A DNA stretch of 64,000 nt from Ralstonia pickettii (GTDB lineage Bacteria; Pseudomonadota; Gammaproteobacteria; Burkholderiales; Burkholderiaceae). Below are positions 46,489 to 55,602 of this stretch, in pieces. The notes beneath the pieces were generated by a model. It had not been told where the DNA came from and did not search any database. It worked only from the letters and a program-made list of their open reading frames with translations. Numbering within the stretch: position 1 is the first letter of the stretch; each line of letters starts with the position of its first letter. The stretch covers positions 744,001 through 808,000 of the forward strand of contig NZ_CP066771.1 in the NCBI RefSeq assembly GCF_016466415.2, written 5' to 3'. Position numbers and translations under genes: made by a program.

Positions 46489-47286
46489 ATGTCTTTTGCC
46501 CTGCGCCCCGATGCCGTTGTGCCCGGCGGCGAGATCAGCCAAGCCGAGCGTGCGGTGCGCGTCGATCTGGCAGCCGCGTATCGACTGGCCGCGCTCAACG
46601 GTTGGGACGATCTGGTCTACACCCATCTGTCTGCGACCGTGCCGGGCGAGGCCGATCACTTCCTGATCAACGCTTTCGGCCTGGCGTTCGACGAAATCAC
46701 CGCATCCAACCTCGTCAAGATCAATGGCCGCGGCCAGCTAGTCGGCGATTGGCCCGAGGGCGCTGCGCGTCCGTCCGTCAACGTCACGGGCTTTGCATTG
46801 CACGCGGCCGTGCATGCCGCACGGCCTGACGCACAGTGTGTGATCCATCTGCATAACACGGCGGGCATTGCCGTGTCGGCGCAGAAGCACGGGCTGCTGC
46901 CGCTTTCACAGCATGCCCTGCGTTTTCACCGGCGTATTGCATATCACGATTACGAAGGTTTGGCTTTTACGCCCGAAGAGGGCACGCGTCTTACCGCGTC
47001 GCTCGGCAATCATTTCGCCATGCTGCTGCGCAATCACGGCACGCTCACCATCGGCCGCATCGTGGCGGAGGCGCACGTTTTGATGGCCACGCTCATCAAG
47101 GCTTGCGAGATCCAGATCCAGATCCAGATCCAGGCGCAGGCCGGCGGCGAGGTCGTCTCGCCCGCGCCGCACGTGGCAGATCGCGCGGCGGAACAGCTCG
47201 AAGATGGCGGCGCCATCGAAGGCGTGATCGAGTGGCCGGCGCTGTTGCGCAAACTGGATAAAATCGACGCTTCGTATCGCGACTGA
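46489..47286 (+). CDS. Class II aldolase/adducin family protein
   Basis: A 265-residue protein with the zinc-site segments HAAVHAARPDAQCVIHLHN and, later, LLRNHGTLTIG, as in fuculose aldolase and adducin-head proteins. It starts after GGAGG (46479-46483). Its substrate is unknown; many family members act on sugar phosphates, others as decarboxylases. Residues about 207-214 are a run of Ile-Gln pairs encoded by four AGATCC repeats, which most relatives would not be expected to have. It precedes the tautomerase gene by 55 bases. Confidence 0.88.
   Translation: MSFALRPDAVVPGGEISQAERAVRVDLAAAYRLAALNGWDDLVYTHLSATVPGEADHFLINAFGLAFDEITASNLVKINGRGQLVGDWPEGAARPSVNVTGFALHAAVHAARPDAQCVIHLHNTAGIAVSAQKHGLLPLSQHALRFHRRIAYHDYEGLAFTPEEGTRLTASLGNHFAMLLRNHGTLTIGRIVAEAHVLMATLIKACEIQIQIQIQAQAGGEVVSPAPHVADRAAEQLEDGGAIEGVIEWPALLRKLDKIDASYRD
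47108..47131 (+). repeat. Hexanucleotide tandem repeat (AGATCC x4) inside the aldolase gene
   Basis: Four perfect AGATCC units run from 47108 to 47131 and encode alternating isoleucine and glutamine. The unit is six bases, so a change in copy number keeps the frame and only alters protein length. Confidence 0.9.
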
Positions 47287-47341
47287 CGCGACTGATACAA
47301 CCGCCGCGACTATCAGAGCGACGCACTAAACAGGAGACACC

Positions 47342-47530
47342 ATGCCGACTTTCCATATCGAGATGTTCGAGGGCCGCAGCGTTGAGCAGAAGCGCAAGCT
47401 CGTCGAAGAGGTGACGCGCGTCACCTGCGAATCGCTGGGCTGCGCCCCGGGCGCCGTCGACATCATCATCACCGACATCAAGCGCGAGAACTGGGCTACC
47501 GGCGGTGTGCTGTGGTCCGAGCAGAAGTAA
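47342..47530 (+). CDS. 4-oxalocrotonate tautomerase family protein
   Basis: A 62-residue protein. After removal of Met the N-terminus is Pro1, the catalytic base of the family, and Arg11 (FEGRSVEQKRKL) is kept. Family segments VTRVTCESLGC and DIKRENWATGG follow. AGGAGA lies just before the start. It probably forms hexamers and isomerises a 2-oxo or enol acid; the true substrate is unknown. It sits between the aldolase and threonine aldolase genes. Confidence 0.92.
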   Translation: MPTFHIEMFEGRSVEQKRKLVEEVTRVTCESLGCAPGAVDIIITDIKRENWATGGVLWSEQK

Positions 47531-47564
47531 CCCATTCTTTTCCACTCACATTTGCCGGCCCGCC

Positions 47565-48611
47565 ATGCAGCCCAAGCAGCATTTCGCCTCAGACAACTAC
47601 GCGGGCTTCTGCCCGGAGTCGCTGAAGTATTTCCTGGAGGCCAACGGCAGCGGCCATGAGCCGGCCTATGGCGATGATTCGTGGACGCAGCGCGTGTGCG
47701 ACCGCATTCGCGACCTGTTCGAGACGGATTGCGAAGTCTTCTTCGTCTTCAACGGCACGGCGGCCAATTCGCTGGCGCTGTCGTCGCTATGCCAGTCGTA
47801 TCACTCCGTGATCTGCCACGAGCTGGCGCACATCGAAACGGACGAATGCGGCGGCCCCGAGTTCTTTTCCAACGGCTCGAAGTTGCTGACCGCCAAGGGC
47901 GAGAACGGCAAGCTGACCCCGGATGCGGTGGAAGCCCTCGTCACGCGGCGCTCCGATATCCACTACCCGAAGCCCAAGGTCGTTTCGCTGACGCAGTCGA
48001 CGGAAGTCGGCACCGTCTACACGGTGGATGAGGTGCGCGCGATTGCCGCGATTGCCAAGCGTCGGCAGTTGCGCGTGCACATGGATGGCGCGCGTTTTGC
48101 CAACGCGGTGGCCTCGCTTGGGGTGCATCCGTCCGAGATCACGTGGCGTGCCGGCGTGGATGTGCTGTGCTTTGGGGGCACGAAGAACGGCCTGCCGGTC
48201 GGCGAGGCGGTTGTCTTCTTCGACCGCCGTCTGGCGGAAGACTTCGCCTATCGCGTCAAGCAGGCTGGGCAGCTGGCGTCGAAGATGCGCTTCATCTCGG
48301 CGCCGTGGCTGGGTCTGCTCGAGAACGATGTGTGGCTGCGCAACGCGCGTCACGGCAACGCGATGGCGCAGTTACTGCACGCGCGCATTGCCGACGTGCC
48401 GGGCGTGCGCATCATGTTCCCGACCGAGTCGAACGCCGTGTTCGCCGAGTTGCCGGTGCCCGCCATTGAGGCACTGCGCGCCCGCGGCTGGCGTTTCTAC
48501 ACCTTCATTGGTGCCGGCGGCTGCCGCCTGATGTGTTCGTGGGATGTGGAGCCCGAGACGGTGGAAGCCTTCGCCGCCGACATCCGCAACGCCTGTGAGC
48601 AAGCTGTCTAA
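47565..48611 (+). CDS. Low-specificity L-threonine aldolase family enzyme
   Basis: A 348-residue PLP enzyme that cleaves threonine or allo-threonine to glycine and acetaldehyde. It opens FASDNYAGFCPESLKYFLEA; the PLP lysine is Lys207 in FGGTKNGLPVGEAVVF; DGARFANAVA carries the ring-stacking and aspartate region. The ATG at 47565 (MQPKQHFAS) is chosen, because the 20 upstream codons belong to the end of the tautomerase region. It lies 34 bases after the tautomerase gene. Confidence 0.93.
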   Translation: MQPKQHFASDNYAGFCPESLKYFLEANGSGHEPAYGDDSWTQRVCDRIRDLFETDCEVFFVFNGTAANSLALSSLCQSYHSVICHELAHIETDECGGPEFFSNGSKLLTAKGENGKLTPDAVEALVTRRSDIHYPKPKVVSLTQSTEVGTVYTVDEVRAIAAIAKRRQLRVHMDGARFANAVASLGVHPSEITWRAGVDVLCFGGTKNGLPVGEAVVFFDRRLAEDFAYRVKQAGQLASKMRFISAPWLGLLENDVWLRNARHGNAMAQLLHARIADVPGVRIMFPTESNAVFAELPVPAIEALRARGWRFYTFIGAGGCRLMCSWDVEPETVEAFAADIRNACEQAV

Positions 48612-48625
48612 CGCATCTCTCTGCC

Positions 48626-49207
48626 ATGAGCTTCGACTACCGCTTCTGCCCCCAATGCGCTACGTCGCTCGTCGAGCAGCACAACGCCGGCCGCCTGCGC
48701 ATCGCGTGCCCCGCGCAGGACTGCGGCTTCGTGCACTGGAACAATCCGTTGCCCGTCCTGGCGGCGGTTGTCGAATACCGCGGGCAGATGTTTCTCGCGC
48801 GCAATGCGCTGTGGCCTGAGGGCATGTTCGCGCTCGTCACGGGTTTTCTCGAACGCGACGAGACACCCGAAGAGGGCATCGCGCGCGAGCTGAAGGAGGA
48901 GACGAATCTCGACGCTCGCTCGATCTCGCTGATCGGTGTGTATGAGTTCATCCGCAAGAATGAACTGATCATTGCGTACCACGTGGTGGCCGATGGCGAG
49001 ATCGCGCTGTCGGAAGAGTTGGTTGAATACCGCCTGAAGCCGTTCGAGAAAGTCCGCCCCTGGACGGCCGGCACTGGTTATGCCGTCGCCGATTTCCTGA
49101 CCGCGCGCGGGCTGCCCGTCAGCTACATCGACATCCGTACCGGCGAACCGGCTGAGCCGCCGCCGCGCCAGTGGCAACCCACGCGGCTCGTTACAATTCC
49201 GGAATGA
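48626..49207 (+). CDS. Nudix hydrolase with N-terminal zinc ribbon
   Basis: A 193-residue protein. Residues 7-34 hold four cysteines (CPQC and CPAQDC) of a zinc ribbon as in NudC, followed by a Nudix fold with the box GFLERDETPEEGIARELKEE. It should hydrolyse a nucleoside diphosphate linked to another group, possibly NADH, but it lacks the long N-terminal part of true NudC. It starts 14 bases after the threonine aldolase gene and its stop region touches the TusA frame. Confidence 0.92.
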   Translation: MSFDYRFCPQCATSLVEQHNAGRLRIACPAQDCGFVHWNNPLPVLAAVVEYRGQMFLARNALWPEGMFALVTGFLERDETPEEGIARELKEETNLDARSISLIGVYEFIRKNELIIAYHVVADGEIALSEELVEYRLKPFEKVRPWTAGTGYAVADFLTARGLPVSYIDIRTGEPAEPPPRQWQPTRLVTIPE

Positions 49208-49254
49208 CTGACGCGAGTGGCACTGCGCCGCTTGCCCGTACCACTGAGGAAGAC

Positions 49255-49482
49255 ATGGAGTTTCAGAAGGAAATCGACGCGCGCGGCCTGAATTGCCCGC
49301 TGCCCATCCTGCGCACGAAGAAGGCGCTTGCCGACATGCAAAGCGGCGACGTGCTCAAGATTCTTGCCACCGACCCCGGCGCCACGCGCGACTTCCAAGC
49401 GTTCGCCAAGCAGACCGGCAACGAGCTGCTGGAGCATAGCGAGCACGACAAGGTGTTCACGTTCTACATGCGCCGCCGCTGA
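49255..49482 (+). CDS. TusA-family sulfur carrier protein
   Basis: A 75-residue sulfur-transfer protein with the family motif GLNCPLPILRTKKAL; the sulfur-carrying cysteine is Cys14. I choose the ATG at 49255 because GAGGA lies just upstream and the length fits TusA. An in-frame ATG at 49204, overlapping the Nudix stop (ATGA), would add 17 unconserved residues. It may serve tRNA thiolation or cofactor synthesis. It is the last gene of the unit and is followed by a strong terminator. Confidence 0.92.
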   Translation: MEFQKEIDARGLNCPLPILRTKKALADMQSGDVLKILATDPGATRDFQAFAKQTGNELLEHSEHDKVFTFYMRRR

Positions 49483-49501
49483 TCTGGCAGCGCGTTCAAT
49501 G

Positions 49502-49540
49502 AAAACGGGGCGATCCGGCCAAACCGGATCGCCCCGTTTT
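49502..49540. terminator. Strong bidirectional intrinsic terminator
   Basis: AAAACGGGGCGATCCGG and CCGGATCGCCCCGTTTT pair perfectly over 17 bases with loop CCAAA. It ends the TusA transcript and, on the other strand, that of the convergent LysE-family gene. Confidence 0.9.
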
Positions 49541-49576
49541 GATTTGGCGGCGGATCGTTTCACCGACTTTGTGTGG

Positions 49577-50209
49577 CTACTTGCGCGCTTCCATCGCCAT
49601 GCGCAGCGCCAGGCTGGTCAGCACGGTGCCCATCAGGTAGCGCTGAACCGACAGCCAGCTCGGCTTGCGCGAGAGGAATGCAGCGATGCTGCCGGCCGTG
49701 GCCGCGATCATCGAATTGACGGTCAAGCTCACGCAGATCTGCGTGAGCCCCAGGCAGACCGATTGCACCAGCACGCTGCCGTGCGCCGGCTCGATGAACT
49801 GCGGCAGCAGCGACAGATACAGCACCGCCACTTTCGGGTTGAGCAGGCTGGTCAGCAAGCCCATCGTGTAGAGCTTGCGCGGGCTGTCCACCGGTAGTTC
49901 ACGCACCTGGAACGGCGCCCGGCCGCCGGGCCGCACCGCCTGCCAGGCGAGGTACAGCAGATAGATCGCACCGCCAAAGCGCAGCGCATCGTAGGCAAAC
50001 GGCACGGCCATCAGCAAGGCGGTGATGCCGAATGCGGCGCACAGCATGTAGAAGACGAAGCCCGTGGCGATGCCCGCCAGCGACACCAGCCCGGCGTTAC
50101 GCCCCTGGCAGATCGAACGCGAGATCAGGTAGATCATGTTCGGGCCCGGCGTCAGCACCATGCCGAGCGCAACCAAGGCAAAGGTGAGCAGATTGGTGAG
50201 GGTAGGCAT
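49577..50209 (-). CDS. LysE family translocator (amino acid or metabolite exporter)
   Basis: A 210-residue inner-membrane protein with about six helices. The entry VALGMVLTPGPNMIYLISRS carries the family motif TPGPN, followed by GLVSLAGIATGFVFYMLCAA and the GLLTSLLNPKVAVLYLSLLP block. The frame is open to 50443, but the ATG at 50209 gives the standard RhtB/LysE start (MPTLTNLLTF). Exported compound unknown. It is divergent from the ExeM nuclease gene. Confidence 0.92.
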   Translation of the reverse strand: MPTLTNLLTFALVALGMVLTPGPNMIYLISRSICQGRNAGLVSLAGIATGFVFYMLCAAFGITALLMAVPFAYDALRFGGAIYLLYLAWQAVRPGGRAPFQVRELPVDSPRKLYTMGLLTSLLNPKVAVLYLSLLPQFIEPAHGSVLVQSVCLGLTQICVSLTVNSMIAATAGSIAAFLSRKPSWLSVQRYLMGTVLTSLALRMAMEARK

Positions 50210-50497
50210 GGCGAAATCGCTGTCTGCGGAAAGGGCGAAGAGCTTGCAGGCTAGCACTGGCCGCGATTCGGCCAACAGGTACAGAAATCCATAAATTTTC
50301 GCGATTCTGTATCGGTCCCACGTAGACAACACGCCGACGGCAGCGTCGACGCTTGTTTCATTTTTTGGTGAGCGCGGGCTGCGAGGAAGGAACGGCTTAC
50401 AGAATGCTGAACGATCGGTGACGGCACGCCATGCGTGCGTCATCGGCGTTGCTGAGGGTATGCCGAAATCCTTTTATTCCCCAACCCCCCCGTCCCC
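50210..50497. other. Intergenic region with two inverted repeats between lysE-type and exeM-type genes
   Basis: No gene is visible in these 288 bases. TACAGAA (50280-50286) and TTCTGTA (50305-50311) flank an AT-rich stretch, a likely operator or promoter area for the exporter gene. TGACGGCACGC and GCGTGCGTCA (50419-50442) form a hairpin with one bulge and loop CAT, upstream of the nuclease gene. Confidence 0.5.
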
Positions 50498-52954
50498 ATG
50501 CGCCTGCATTTCCTCCTTGCCGCCGTGCTGTCCGTGGCGTTGCCTGCTCAAGCCGAGCTTCTCATCAGCGAGTACGTAGAAGGCAGCTCGAACAACAAGG
50601 CCATCGAAATCTACAACCCGGACGGCGCCGAAGCCGATCTGTCGGTCTACAAGATCGAGCAGTACAACAATGGCGCCAGCACGCCCACCGCGTCGTTTGC
50701 GCTCTCGGGCAAGCTGGCGCCAGGCGCCGTCCATGTGATGGCCCACAGCACACTGGCCAGCGTGCTCGGCAGCCGCGTCAACCAGACTGCGGCGTTCTCC
50801 TTCAATGGCGACGATGCGCTGACGCTCACGCGTTCCGGCGTGGTTGTCGACCGCATCGGCCAGGTTGGCTATCAACCGCCGTCCGGCTTCTGGGGTACAG
50901 CCAGCGCCGGCACCAAGGACCACACGCTGCGCCGCCAAGGCACGGTGAAGGCGGGCGACACGGACAGCACAGCTGCCTTCAATCCATCCCTTCAGTGGGA
51001 TGCCTTCAATATCGACGACTTCTCCGACCTTGGCCTGTACAACGGGCAGGGCACCGTCACGCCACCACCCGCCGTTGCGATGTGCGGCGCGCCGGCAACG
51101 CACCTTGCGGATGTGCAGGGCGCCGGGGCCACTTCGCCGCTGGTCGGCCTGAACGTCGAGATCGAAGCCGTCGTGACCGCCGACTATAGTGGCGCCACCG
51201 GCTTTAACGGCTTCTTCGTGCAACAACCCGACGCGCAGCGCCGCCGGTTGTCTGGCGTGTCGGAAGGCCTGTTCGTCTATGCACCGGGCGTCAGCGCCCG
51301 CGCTGGTGACCTCGTCCACCTGGTCGGCAAGGTCGAGGAGAAGTACGGCCAGACGCAACTGACGCTGGCCACCAACGGCATCGCAAGCTGCGCCAGCGGC
51401 TCCAGCGTGACGCCGATCGACGTGACGTTGCCCGTGGCCGATGCGAGGGCGTGGTCGGCGTATGAAGGGATGCTCGTGCGCCTGCCGCAGACCCTCACGG
51501 TGAGCGAGACGTACGAACTTGGACGCTACGGCAGTCTGCTGCTCAGCAACGGGCGCCTGCCATTGCCGACAAACGTGGCACGGCCCGCAACTGGCGCGGC
51601 GGCCCAGGCATCGGCCAATGCGCTGAACCGCATCGTGCTTGACGATGGCTCCAATCAGCAAAATCCCGCCAGCGTGCGTTACCCGGCGCCGGGCCTGTCG
51701 GCGGTAAATCCAGTGCGCGCCGGCTATACCGTGAGCGGTGTGCAGGGCGTGCTTGATATGCGCTACAACGCCTGGCGCCTGCAGCCTGTCCCGGGTGCGG
51801 CCGCGCCGGCTTTCAATGCTGCTGCGAACCCGCGTGCGGGTGCCCCTGCGCGCCACGCCCAGGCCGATGTGCGCGTCGCTTCGTTCAACGTGCTGAACTA
51901 CTTCAACGGAGACGGCAAAGGGGCTGGCTTTGACGATCCGGCCAATCGGGGTGCCAAGACACAGGCCGAGTTCGAACGCCAGGAAGCCAAGATCGTCGCC
52001 GCCATCCGCGAGCTCAATGCCGACGTGGTCGGCCTGATGGAAATCGAGAACGACGGCTACGGCGAGCTCAGCGCCATCCGCCGCCTGACGACCCAGCTTG
52101 GCGCCGACTGGCGCTATGTCGACCCGGGCATACCGAAGCTCGGCGGCGATGCGATCACGGTGGCAATCATCTACAACGGCCGCACAGTGGAGCCCGTCGG
52201 CACGCCGGCCACGCTTGCCATCGACGACAAGAACCGCCAGCCGCTCGCGCGCAGCTTCCGACGCATCGGCGGCACGCAGAACTTCACCGTCGTCGTGAAT
52301 CATCTGAAGTCGAAGGGCTGCTCCGGCGCGACCGGCAAGGACGCCGACCAAGGCGATGGCCAAAGCTGCTGGAACCCCACCCGCGTCCGCGCTGCCGGCC
52401 TGATCGCCGACTGGCTGGCGACCTCGCCGACCGGCGTGGCGGACATCGGCAAGCTCCTTATCGGCGACCTCAACAGCTATGCCAAGGAAGACCCCATCGT
52501 GCTGTTCGCCGACAAAGGCTACGCCGACATGGTGGCGAAGTTCGTCGGCAAGGATGCGTACAGCTACGTCTATGGCGGCGAAGCCGGCTACATCGACCAT
52601 GCGCTGGCCACTCCGGGCCTGGCCGAACGTGTGCGCGCCGTGCACGAGTGGCACATCAACGCCGATGAGCCGATTGCGCTGGAATACTCGTTCGCCTACA
52701 AAAGCGCCGAACAGCAGCAGACGTTCTACGCGCCGGACGCCTACCGCTCGTCGGACCACGATCCGGTGCTGGTCGACCTCGCGCTCAATACGCAGACGGC
52801 AGGTGGCGGCACGAGTCCGGAAGGCGATGCGGCGGCGGGTGCGGCCACTGGCAGCACAGGGGTGGGGGGTGCCGGTGCGGTGGACCCGATTCTCGGGCTC
52901 GTACTGGCCGCCGCTGCGGTAGCCTTGGCGCGGCGTCGTGCGTGTCGGTTCTGA
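50498..52954 (+). CDS. ExeM/NucH family extracellular endonuclease
   Basis: An 818-residue exported nuclease. A signal peptide (residues 1-19, ending PAQA) precedes a lamin-tail domain (about 20-145, LLISEYVEGSSNNKAIEIYN), OB-fold segments, and an endonuclease/exonuclease/phosphatase domain (about 455-765, VASFNVLNYF, LMEIENDGYG, VVVNHLKSKGC, RSSDHDPVLVDL). After a glycine-rich spacer the C-terminus is VDPILGLVLAAAAVALARRR, a hydrophobic-plus-arginine tail as in CTERM sorting signals. It probably degrades extracellular DNA, from biofilm, host traps or nutrient sources. Confidence 0.92.
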   Translation: MRLHFLLAAVLSVALPAQAELLISEYVEGSSNNKAIEIYNPDGAEADLSVYKIEQYNNGASTPTASFALSGKLAPGAVHVMAHSTLASVLGSRVNQTAAFSFNGDDALTLTRSGVVVDRIGQVGYQPPSGFWGTASAGTKDHTLRRQGTVKAGDTDSTAAFNPSLQWDAFNIDDFSDLGLYNGQGTVTPPPAVAMCGAPATHLADVQGAGATSPLVGLNVEIEAVVTADYSGATGFNGFFVQQPDAQRRRLSGVSEGLFVYAPGVSARAGDLVHLVGKVEEKYGQTQLTLATNGIASCASGSSVTPIDVTLPVADARAWSAYEGMLVRLPQTLTVSETYELGRYGSLLLSNGRLPLPTNVARPATGAAAQASANALNRIVLDDGSNQQNPASVRYPAPGLSAVNPVRAGYTVSGVQGVLDMRYNAWRLQPVPGAAAPAFNAAANPRAGAPARHAQADVRVASFNVLNYFNGDGKGAGFDDPANRGAKTQAEFERQEAKIVAAIRELNADVVGLMEIENDGYGELSAIRRLTTQLGADWRYVDPGIPKLGGDAITVAIIYNGRTVEPVGTPATLAIDDKNRQPLARSFRRIGGTQNFTVVVNHLKSKGCSGATGKDADQGDGQSCWNPTRVRAAGLIADWLATSPTGVADIGKLLIGDLNSYAKEDPIVLFADKGYADMVAKFVGKDAYSYVYGGEAGYIDHALATPGLAERVRAVHEWHINADEPIALEYSFAYKSAEQQQTFYAPDAYRSSDHDPVLVDLALNTQTAGGGTSPEGDAAAGAATGSTGVGGAGAVDPILGLVLAAAAVALARRRACRF

Positions 52955-53163
52955 GCGTCTGCGCGCTTCCTCGGGCGACGCGCGGCAGCTCCATCACCAG
53001 TCGAATCGCATCCGTGCGTTCGCTGACCGTTCGACACAGCCTTAAGGTCGTTTCCGGCCATCCGGCTCGGGACTGAATTAAGCTTCTGAACTGGCGCGAT
53101 CAGCAACATCGCGAACCCGACGCGCCGAGGCAATCGATTCCGATATGGCGACGGGGGGGAGAT

Positions 53164-55602
53164 GTGGGCAATGTAGCCGCGGCGGTCCGCGCGCTGATCT
53201 TAGGCTTCTGGCTCGGCTTGATGTCCGGCGGCAGCAATGCGGCCCCAACTTCGCTGTTCACCCCCGAAGAGGATGCCTGGATCGCCGCGCATCCGATCGT
53301 GCGCACCTGCGTGGATGCGCATTGGCGTCCGTTCGAGTTTGTCAAAGCCGGCAAGGTGGCCGGCATGGTTCCATCGTTCCTCGATGCGGTTGCCCATGTG
53401 AGTGGGCTGCGTTTCGAATATGTGGACGGTGCGTGCTGGAACGGCTCGCTGGCTGCACTGAAGCTCGGGCAGGTGGACATGCTCCCCGACTGGAGCAAGG
53501 ACGAAGCCGTGGCACCCTACCGAGACGGTTACATCGCGAGCACGCCGTACTATGTCGGGACAATCGCCATCGTTACGGCGGAACAGGAAAACCTGTTCGC
53601 CAGTTTCTCGCAACTGTCCGGCAAGCGGCTTGCGATCAAGGGCGGCGGTGGTCTTGAACTGGCCATCCGCCGCAGCTCCGTCCCAGTGAAGTTGGTAACG
53701 TTTCAAAATGAGTCCGACGCGTTGCAGGCGGTTGTTGACGGCGATGCCGACGCCGCACTCGGGACGGACGCTTCGATCGTTCCGCAACTGCACCGGCAGT
53801 TCAAGGGCCGGCTGTTCCTCTCGGGCAGCCTCTGGGACCGGCCTTATGCGTTGACGATGGTCACGCGCGATGACAATCCCGTGCTCGCGTCGATTCTCGA
53901 TAAATCGCTGACCGCCATTTCGGCGTCGGAGGCCGATGCTATCCGGCAGCGGTGGCAGGAAACGACCGACTACGGCGCGCCGTCGCTGGCGTCGATCCTG
54001 CATTACCGCTGGCGCCAGGTCGCTCTCGTTGCGGCCGTTGTTCTGGCGTTTGCGGTGTTGGCCTATGTGCTATGGCGTGCGCGTGTGGCCGCCGTTCGCA
54101 GTGAGCGTGAAAAGGCGATGTTCCTCGCATTCATCAGCCACGAAATCCGCACGCCGATGCACACGATTCTTGCGTCGCTGGAACTGCTGCAGCGCTCGCA
54201 ATTGACAGGCCAGCAAGCCAGTCGCGCGGATGCCGCTGTCTCGGCGTCGGAAACGCTCTTGGCCCTGCTTGACGATGTCCTTGAATACTCGCGTCTCGAA
54301 TCCCGCAGCGTGACACTCGCGCCTCAGCCTACGGCGATCGGGCCGTGGGCCGAGCAGACTCTGGACATGGTCCGCTGGCGCTCCGATGAGAAGAAGCTGG
54401 CGTTGTCGCTCGATCTTGCCTGCGCGCCGGATTTCAGCGTGGAGATCGATGCCATGCGCGTGCGGCAGATCGTTTTGAACCTGTTGGTGAACGCGATCAA
54501 ATTCACCACGGTCGGCAAGGTTGTCCTCCGCGTCGACTATCTGCCCGGAAAGCGGCGCGGCAGCGGAACGCTCGTACTCGAGGTCAGAGACACGGGCATG
54601 GGCATTCCGCCCGAGCGCCAGCGAAACATTTTCGAACCGTATGCACGCGTGGAAAGCCCTGGCAATCGCGGTGCCAGCGGAACAGGGCTGGGCTTGTCGA
54701 TCTGCCACGAACTCGTGGAGTTGATAGGAGGCGTGATCACCGTCAGCAGCAGCCCCGAGGTCGGCACGGTGTTCACTGTCATGTTGCCGGCACGGGAGGC
54801 GCGCGCAGAGATGGCGTTGCCAAAGGCTGCGGAAGCAGCGGGGGCGTCTGCGCCTCACGCAATATCGCCTCCTCGGGCGGCAAAGGCGCCGTCGCCGGAA
54901 TCGGAGGAGGGGCCGCTGGTCCTAGTGGTGGATGACCACGAAGCGGTGCAACACGCGATCCAGCATCAGCTTGAGGCACTGGCCTGCCGGTCTGCAATCG
55001 CCGGCACCGGTGAGGCCGCGCTCGAACGGTTTGCGTCAGCAGCGTTTGACATGGTGCTGCTCGACTGCAATCTGCCCGGGATTGATGGATATACCGTCGC
55101 GCAGCGCATGCGAAACATCGAACATCAGCGCGGAGGCGAGCGCACGCCCATTGTGGCCATCTCGGCTGTGACAGACGACACGCACCGCGTCCGGTGTTTC
55201 GACAGCGGCATGGACGGCGTCCTTAGCAAGCCGCTGCGCCTTGCCGCCTTACGGGAACTGATCGAGCTTTGGTGCGGCCATGGTGATTCCGGCTCCCGTA
55301 CGGTGCAGGCAGAGCGCGAGACGGAATCGACGGTGGACGTGCTGGCGATCTATCGAGAGACCATGAAAACCGATCTTGAAATGCTCGCGCAGGGTCTCGC
55401 AGATCGGAATATCGAGCAGGCACGTCGCGCGGCACATCGGATATCCGGTGCCGCTGCCGTTGTGGACGACCTGCGAACGCGCCAAGTGGCAAGCGAATTG
55501 GAGCGGCATCTTTCGAAGGCGTCGGGGGGCATCACGGCAGACGCGCATGCGCTCCTGGCGGAACTCCAATCGCTGCACCCGACGGACAGCGCCACTACCT
55601 GA
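53164..55602 (+). CDS. BvgS/EvgS-type hybrid sensor histidine kinase
   Basis: An 812-residue phosphorelay protein. Domains in order: signal segment (residues 1-26), one periplasmic solute-binding-like domain (about 30-265), membrane helix (about 282-305), HisKA with the phosphorylated His326 in FISHEIRTPMH, HATPase (NAIKF, DTGMGIP, GTGLGLS), receiver with Asp634 in LLDCNLPG, and Hpt with His758 in AAHRISG. The GTG at 53164 is the first start in this frame; the ATG two bases earlier is out of frame and stops at once. No DNA-binding response regulator lies beside it. It ends upstream of the fimbrial operon. Confidence 0.92.
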   Translation: MGNVAAAVRALILGFWLGLMSGGSNAAPTSLFTPEEDAWIAAHPIVRTCVDAHWRPFEFVKAGKVAGMVPSFLDAVAHVSGLRFEYVDGACWNGSLAALKLGQVDMLPDWSKDEAVAPYRDGYIASTPYYVGTIAIVTAEQENLFASFSQLSGKRLAIKGGGGLELAIRRSSVPVKLVTFQNESDALQAVVDGDADAALGTDASIVPQLHRQFKGRLFLSGSLWDRPYALTMVTRDDNPVLASILDKSLTAISASEADAIRQRWQETTDYGAPSLASILHYRWRQVALVAAVVLAFAVLAYVLWRARVAAVRSEREKAMFLAFISHEIRTPMHTILASLELLQRSQLTGQQASRADAAVSASETLLALLDDVLEYSRLESRSVTLAPQPTAIGPWAEQTLDMVRWRSDEKKLALSLDLACAPDFSVEIDAMRVRQIVLNLLVNAIKFTTVGKVVLRVDYLPGKRRGSGTLVLEVRDTGMGIPPERQRNIFEPYARVESPGNRGASGTGLGLSICHELVELIGGVITVSSSPEVGTVFTVMLPAREARAEMALPKAAEAAGASAPHAISPPRAAKAPSPESEEGPLVLVVDDHEAVQHAIQHQLEALACRSAIAGTGEAALERFASAAFDMVLLDCNLPGIDGYTVAQRMRNIEHQRGGERTPIVAISAVTDDTHRVRCFDSGMDGVLSKPLRLAALRELIELWCGHGDSGSRTVQAERETESTVDVLAIYRETMKTDLEMLAQGLADRNIEQARRAAHRISGAAAVVDDLRTRQVASELERHLSKASGGITADAHALLAELQSLHPTDSATT

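Noticed and set aside
50474-52759. 761-codon minus-strand frame over the ExeM nuclease gene
   Set aside because: The plus-strand product has a signal peptide, ordered domains and catalytic motifs. The minus frame shows none.
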